From positions 1 to 8,425 of the forward strand of contig CAZEBW010000117.1 in assembly GCA_964510205.1 (NCBI GenBank): DNA of 8,425 nt, written 5' to 3'. The notes under the pieces are model-generated. The model was not told the DNA's origin and did not search any database. It worked only from the letters and a program-made list of their open reading frames with translations. This DNA comes from CAZEBW01 sp964510205 (GTDB lineage Bacteria > Chloroflexota > Anaerolineae > VGOG01). Shown here one piece after another: positions 6,326 through 8,425 of the stretch. The position numbers and the translations under genes are program-made. Position 1 is the first letter of the stretch; every line of letters starts with the position of its first letter.

Positions 6326-7165
6326 CTATCTTCTCCACGAAAGCAGCAAGCCCTCCAAGGCAGCCACGGCCGCGTACAGACTGACGGCGATGGCCACTAA
6401 AGTGAACAGGGCCACAAACATGAGGGGCGTGTCGAAGAGGCCGCGAGCCAGATTCACCAGGAAGCCCAGTCCGCGGTCGGCGCCGACGAACTCGCCCACC
6501 ACCGCCCCGATCACCGACAAGGTGACGCCTACTTTCAACCCTCCCAACAGGACGGGCAAGGCGGCCGGCACCTCCAGCATGGTGAACACCTGCCAGCGCG
6601 TGGCTTCGAGCGAGCGCATCAGGTCAACCAGGTCTCTCTCCGCCGAGCGGATGCCGATGATGGTGTTGATCAGGACGGGGAAGAAGAGGGTCAGGGCGCA
6701 GACTAGGATTTTGGACAAGCTGCCGAAGCCAAACCAGATGACCAGCAGCGGGGCCAGAGCCACGATGGGGATGGACTGGGAGGCCACGATATAGGGCGAG
6801 AGGATGCGCTCCACGAGCCTCGATTTGGCCAGGACGTAGCCCAGCGAGGTGGCCGCCGTCAAGCCCAGGGCCAATCCTCCGAAGACCTCGGCCAGGGTGA
6901 TTTGAGTGTGGCGCCACAGCGTGCCATCCCTGGCTACAACCAGGAATTTGGCGTACACTCGCCCTGGCGAGGGCAGGATGAAGGGCGGGTAGTCACCCAG
7001 GCGCACGACCAGCTCCCAGAGACCGAGGAAGAGGAGCAAGGCCACGGGGACGAGCAGAACCTCCGCCCGCTCACGAGCCAAAGTTGCCAGCCGGCTCGTA
7101 AGCCTCGACCTCGTCCCTGGGCGTGCTGATGGTATCCTGATTTCTCTGAAAAGTTGAGCCTCCAT
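6326..7165 (-). CDS. ribX: RibX-like ABC transporter permease
   Basis: A 279-residue inner-membrane permease of the SsuC/TauC/ThiX (BPD_transp_1) type. The start ATG at 7165 has GAAGGAG (7176-7170) 4 nt upstream. About six hydrophobic helices are visible: 36-56, 92-112, 126-148, 151-171, 214-229 and 248-270. The cytoplasmic EAA-like coupling loop begins LEATRWQVFTMLEVPAALP (about 186-204), where the ATPase would dock. It is the first gene of the operon, 15 nt after the T-tract of the riboswitch terminator, so its transcription is under direct riboswitch control. Length and domain layout are normal for the family. The permease call is firm. Transport of riboflavin, rather than a thiamine precursor or sulfonate, is inferred from the FMN riboswitch; no flavin biosynthesis gene is nearby. 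Confidence 0.85.
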   Translation of the reverse strand: MEAQLFREIRIPSARPGTRSRLTSRLATLARERAEVLLVPVALLLFLGLWELVVRLGDYPPFILPSPGRVYAKFLVVARDGTLWRHTQITLAEVFGGLALGLTAATSLGYVLAKSRLVERILSPYIVASQSIPIVALAPLLVIWFGFGSLSKILVCALTLFFPVLINTIIGIRSAERDLVDLMRSLEATRWQVFTMLEVPAALPVLLGGLKVGVTLSVIGAVVGEFVGADRGLGFLVNLARGLFDTPLMFVALFTLVAIAVSLYAAVAALEGLLLSWRR

Positions 7166-7180
7166 TGTTCTCCTTCCCCC

Positions 7181-7215
7181 AAAAATAAACCCCGAAGACC
7201 TTTTGGCCTTCGGGG
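7181..7215 (-). terminator. Intrinsic terminator, riboswitch expression platform
   Basis: On the minus strand CCCCGAAGGCC (7215-7205), loop AAAA, then GGTCTTCGGGG (7200-7190) pair over 11 bp with one G.U, followed by TTTATTTTT (7189-7181). It sits between the FMN aptamer and ribX. Its 5' arm is also complementary to the start of the aptamer (7408-7420), which allows an antiterminator. Confidence 0.92.
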
Positions 7216-7265
7216 CATATTGGCAGGATTTCAGGCATCGCGTACCGGCTTGCCGTCACCTCACT

Positions 7266-7420
7266 GACCCTCTTCCATCCGGACTATACCGTCGGCTCTG
7301 GCCTCTCACCAGATCAGCCTGATGGCTCGCGGGCTCGAAACCAGCTAGTGGCTGGCTTCATACCGCCGATCGGGAATTGGTTCCGCATAACGCTAGGAAC
7401 CTCACCCTGCCCCGAAGGTC
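7266..7420 (-). promoter_or_regulatory. FMN riboswitch (RFN element)
   Basis: Minus-strand RNA carries the conserved blocks of the FMN aptamer in order: CTTCGGGGCAGGGTGA, AATTCCCGATCGGCGGT, AGCCCGCGAGC, TGATCTGGTGA, AGAGCCGACGGTATAGTC and CGGATGGAAGAGGG. P1 forms between GACCTTC (7420-7414) and GAGGGTC (7272-7266). Two peripheral hairpins are visible: the facultative one at about 7338-7359 and a 23-nt insertion in the P2 loop (7379-7401), where the consensus has only a short loop. The element binds FMN and, with the terminator at 7181-7215, is expected to switch the transporter operon off when flavin is plentiful. Identification is firm; the OFF direction follows from the pairing options. Confidence 0.96.
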
Positions 7421-7442
7421 TTGCATCTCACTTGTTGGGTTT

Positions 7443-7470
7443 ATTATAGCGTAGTTTGCTGATTTGTCAA
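7443..7470 (-). promoter_or_regulatory. Promoter of the riboswitch-transporter operon
   Basis: Minus strand: perfect TTGACA (7470-7465), 16-nt spacer, perfect TATAAT (7448-7443). The transcript would start near 7436, about 16 nt before the aptamer's P1 strand. Consensus boxes fit a constitutive promoter with control left to the riboswitch. Confidence 0.85.
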
Positions 7471-7478
7471 GCGGAAAT

Positions 7479-7507
7479 TTGACGAATGTCTTGGTCTATG
7501 CTATGAT
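7479..7507 (+). promoter_or_regulatory. Promoter of the DUF4258-YgiT pair
   Basis: TTGACG (7479-7484), 17-nt spacer, extended -10 TGCTATGAT (TATGAT at 7502-7507). It is divergent from the riboswitch promoter, with only 8 nt between the two -35 boxes. A 29-base segment here is matched at 23 positions by 8342-8370. Confidence 0.75.
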
Positions 7508-7564
7508 AGCATTGTAGATTGGAGTGTGACGCCATCGCAGCCTTTGTCCCAAAGGTGACATCAA

Positions 7565-7891
7565 GTGAATATCAGAGACATCATTGGCGCGATACGCAAC
7601 AATCGAATCCGGATCACTGACCACGCTGACGAAGAAGCTCAAGCAGACCACCTATCCTTCGATGAGATATTCATCAGCGTCTTTCAAGGTGAAATCATCG
7701 AGGACTACCCAGATGATAGACCCTATCCGAGTTGCCTGGTTTATGGTGAAACCTTCAGAGGAGATCCAGTACACAGCGTTTGGGCCTACAATTGGGAGAA
7801 TCAGTGGGCCGTACTGGTCACAGTCTATCGTCCCGACCCACGGCGTTGGATTGACTGGCGTACAAGGAGGCCTAAAGATGATGCCATTTAG
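7565..7891 (+). CDS. DUF4258 protein, probable toxin of a TA pair
   Basis: A 108-residue protein starting at GTG 7565, with AAAGGTGA (7551-7558) 6 nt upstream. It shows the DUF4258 pattern: an early RITDHADEEA block with His20, then IIEDYPDDRPYPSCLVYGE, a VHSVWAYN strand and VTVYRPDPRRWIDW near the end. DUF4258 proteins are often encoded immediately before YgiT/MqsA-type zinc-finger proteins, as here: the next gene starts 14 nt before this one ends, so the two are translationally coupled. That arrangement, toxin first, resembles mqsRA and higBA pairs, and I infer an RNA-targeting toxin. Activity has not been shown by anything in the sequence; a regulatory or housekeeping role is possible. Length is normal for the family. 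Confidence 0.8.
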   Translation: MNIRDIIGAIRNNRIRITDHADEEAQADHLSFDEIFISVFQGEIIEDYPDDRPYPSCLVYGETFRGDPVHSVWAYNWENQWAVLVTVYRPDPRRWIDWRTRRPKDDAI

Positions 7892-8123
7892 GAAATGTCC
7901 GGTATGTGGCGGTGAAGTGGTAGAGAAGGACGTTGAGAAACTACTGCGCGGCGGAGCGCACATCGCGGTGGTGACAGTAAGGGCAGAGGTTTGCCTGCGT
8001 TGTGGAGAACGGCTGTACTCGAAAGAAACCATCAGCCGTTTTGAGCAGATTCGGGCCAAGCTTTCCCGTCAAGAAGTAGCAGATTTTCAGCCATTGGGGC
8101 AATCCTTCCAGGTTGCTGCTTAG
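7878..8123 (+). CDS. YgiT-type zinc-finger protein, probable antitoxin
   Basis: An 81-residue protein starting at ATG 7878 (a second ATG follows at 7881), with a strong AAGGAGG (7864-7870) 7 nt upstream, inside the end of the DUF4258 gene. Two CxxC pairs, CPVC (Cys7, Cys10) and CLRC (Cys39, Cys42), form the zinc-binding finger typical of YgiT/MqsA N-terminal domains, followed by YSKETISRFEQI. Classical MqsA (about 130 residues) has an additional C-terminal helix-turn-helix that binds the operon promoter; it is absent here, so this protein probably neutralises its partner without repressing transcription by that domain. The earlier in-frame ATG at 7584 would read through the DUF4258 gene in another frame and is not credible. 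Confidence 0.83.
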   Translation: MMPFRKCPVCGGEVVEKDVEKLLRGGAHIAVVTVRAEVCLRCGERLYSKETISRFEQIRAKLSRQEVADFQPLGQSFQVAA

Positions 8124-8341
8124 CGTATGATCAGACGTTGCCCAACAGGTCACTGGTGGCCCTGCAAAGCCGTCGTCCGCTGGCTGGAGGCACCAAAGCG
8201 GTGTCCTGAGGTCGCTCCGCTTACAGCCGAAGGGCGGGGTATCCTCGTTAGGAAGGCGGGCAAGAGCCAGACCATTCCGTGCCCAGTTCATCAGTGAGGT
8301 GCTTCTTGAGGCAGCACGGAGAGAAAATCGCTCTTTTGAAC
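8124..8341. other. Intergenic stretch without a supported gene
   Basis: Neither strand shows a coding frame with a plausible start, ribosome site and recognisable product. A long minus-strand frame across 7941-8357 overlaps the zinc-finger gene and has no family resemblance. The only structure noted is a small CCGTGC/GCACGG pairing around 8277-8324. No terminator with a T-tract was seen directly after the zinc-finger gene. Confidence 0.5.
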
Positions 8342-8370
8342 TTGACGGGTGTCTCAATCTGTGCTATGAT
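8342..8370 (+). promoter_or_regulatory. Promoter pointing out of the window
   Basis: TTGACG (8342-8347), 17-nt spacer, extended -10 TGCTATGAT (TATGAT at 8365-8370). It closely copies the DUF4258 promoter (7479-7507). A further TGGTATGAT at 8410-8418 lacks a good -35. The gene it serves starts beyond 8425. Confidence 0.65.
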
Positions 8371-8425
8371 TTCACTACCGGACACTTTTTTTAGGTAAGT
8401 TGAGTTTTGTGGTATGATAGGCTCC

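Noticed and set aside
4306..7165. Thiamine-precursor (ThiXYZ) or sulfonate (SsuABC) transporter as the primary call
   Set aside because: The protein families alone would allow it, but the regulatory element is an FMN aptamer, not a TPP riboswitch, so flavin uptake is preferred.
7428..7440. Third copy of the palindromic repeat (ACTTGTTGGG) in the riboswitch leader
   Set aside because: Only 10 bases match and there is no second arm; this can occur by chance.
7941..8357. Minus-strand frame of 138 codons at the right end
   Set aside because: It overlaps the well-supported zinc-finger gene antisense, has no clear ribosome site, and shows no family pattern.

Overview
The window looks like chromosomal DNA of a free-living bacterium, most likely from the Chloroflexota (Anaerolineae/Caldilineae-like). 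That is an inference. It rests on an FMN riboswitch controlling a RibXY-type ABC transporter (a combination described from Chloroflexi), a single-gene TgpA-like membrane transglutaminase, a DUF4258/YgiT pair, and many short palindromic and 7-bp repeats between genes. No rRNA, tRNA or CRISPR array was seen.

Left part (1-1930) is a gene-poor scar. It holds a truncated HTH/transposase-like fragment on the minus strand (63-443), a PH-like hypothetical protein that seems to lack its N-terminal part (561-983), and two remnants of comM (YifB, Mg-chelatase-like AAA+ ATPase). The C-terminal remnant lies on the plus strand (about 1034-1162) and the N-terminal remnant on the minus strand (1306-1503), so the gene was both deleted and inverted. 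A perfect 17-bp hairpin lies between them. Then come a sigma70-like promoter (1616-1644), a compact RNA-like fold with UNCG and GNRA tetraloops (1652-1728), and a palindromic repeat (1818-1881).

Centre (1943-4276, plus strand): a 777-residue TgpA-like protein with about seven N-terminal membrane helices, an extracytoplasmic transglutaminase core, one further membrane helix and a cytoplasmic DUF4129-like tail. Its 3' end runs into a 7-bp repeat array that separates it from the convergent transporter operon.

Right of centre (4306-7470, minus strand): a probable flavin-uptake operon. In transcription order it has a strong promoter, an FMN riboswitch, an intrinsic terminator, the permease (ribX-like), the substrate-binding lipoprotein (ribY-like) and an ABC ATPase. 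The 5' edge of the aptamer is complementary to the 5' arm of the terminator, which gives a ready switch: FMN bound, terminator forms; FMN absent, antiterminator forms. The ATPase has an unusual N-terminal extension, part of which is encoded by a palindromic repeat also found near 1860.

Right end (7479-8123, plus strand): a divergent promoter drives two overlapping small genes, a DUF4258 protein and a YgiT-type zinc-finger protein, probably a toxin-antitoxin pair. The last 300 bases hold no gene I can support. They do contain a second promoter nearly identical to that of the DUF4258 gene, pointing out of the window.
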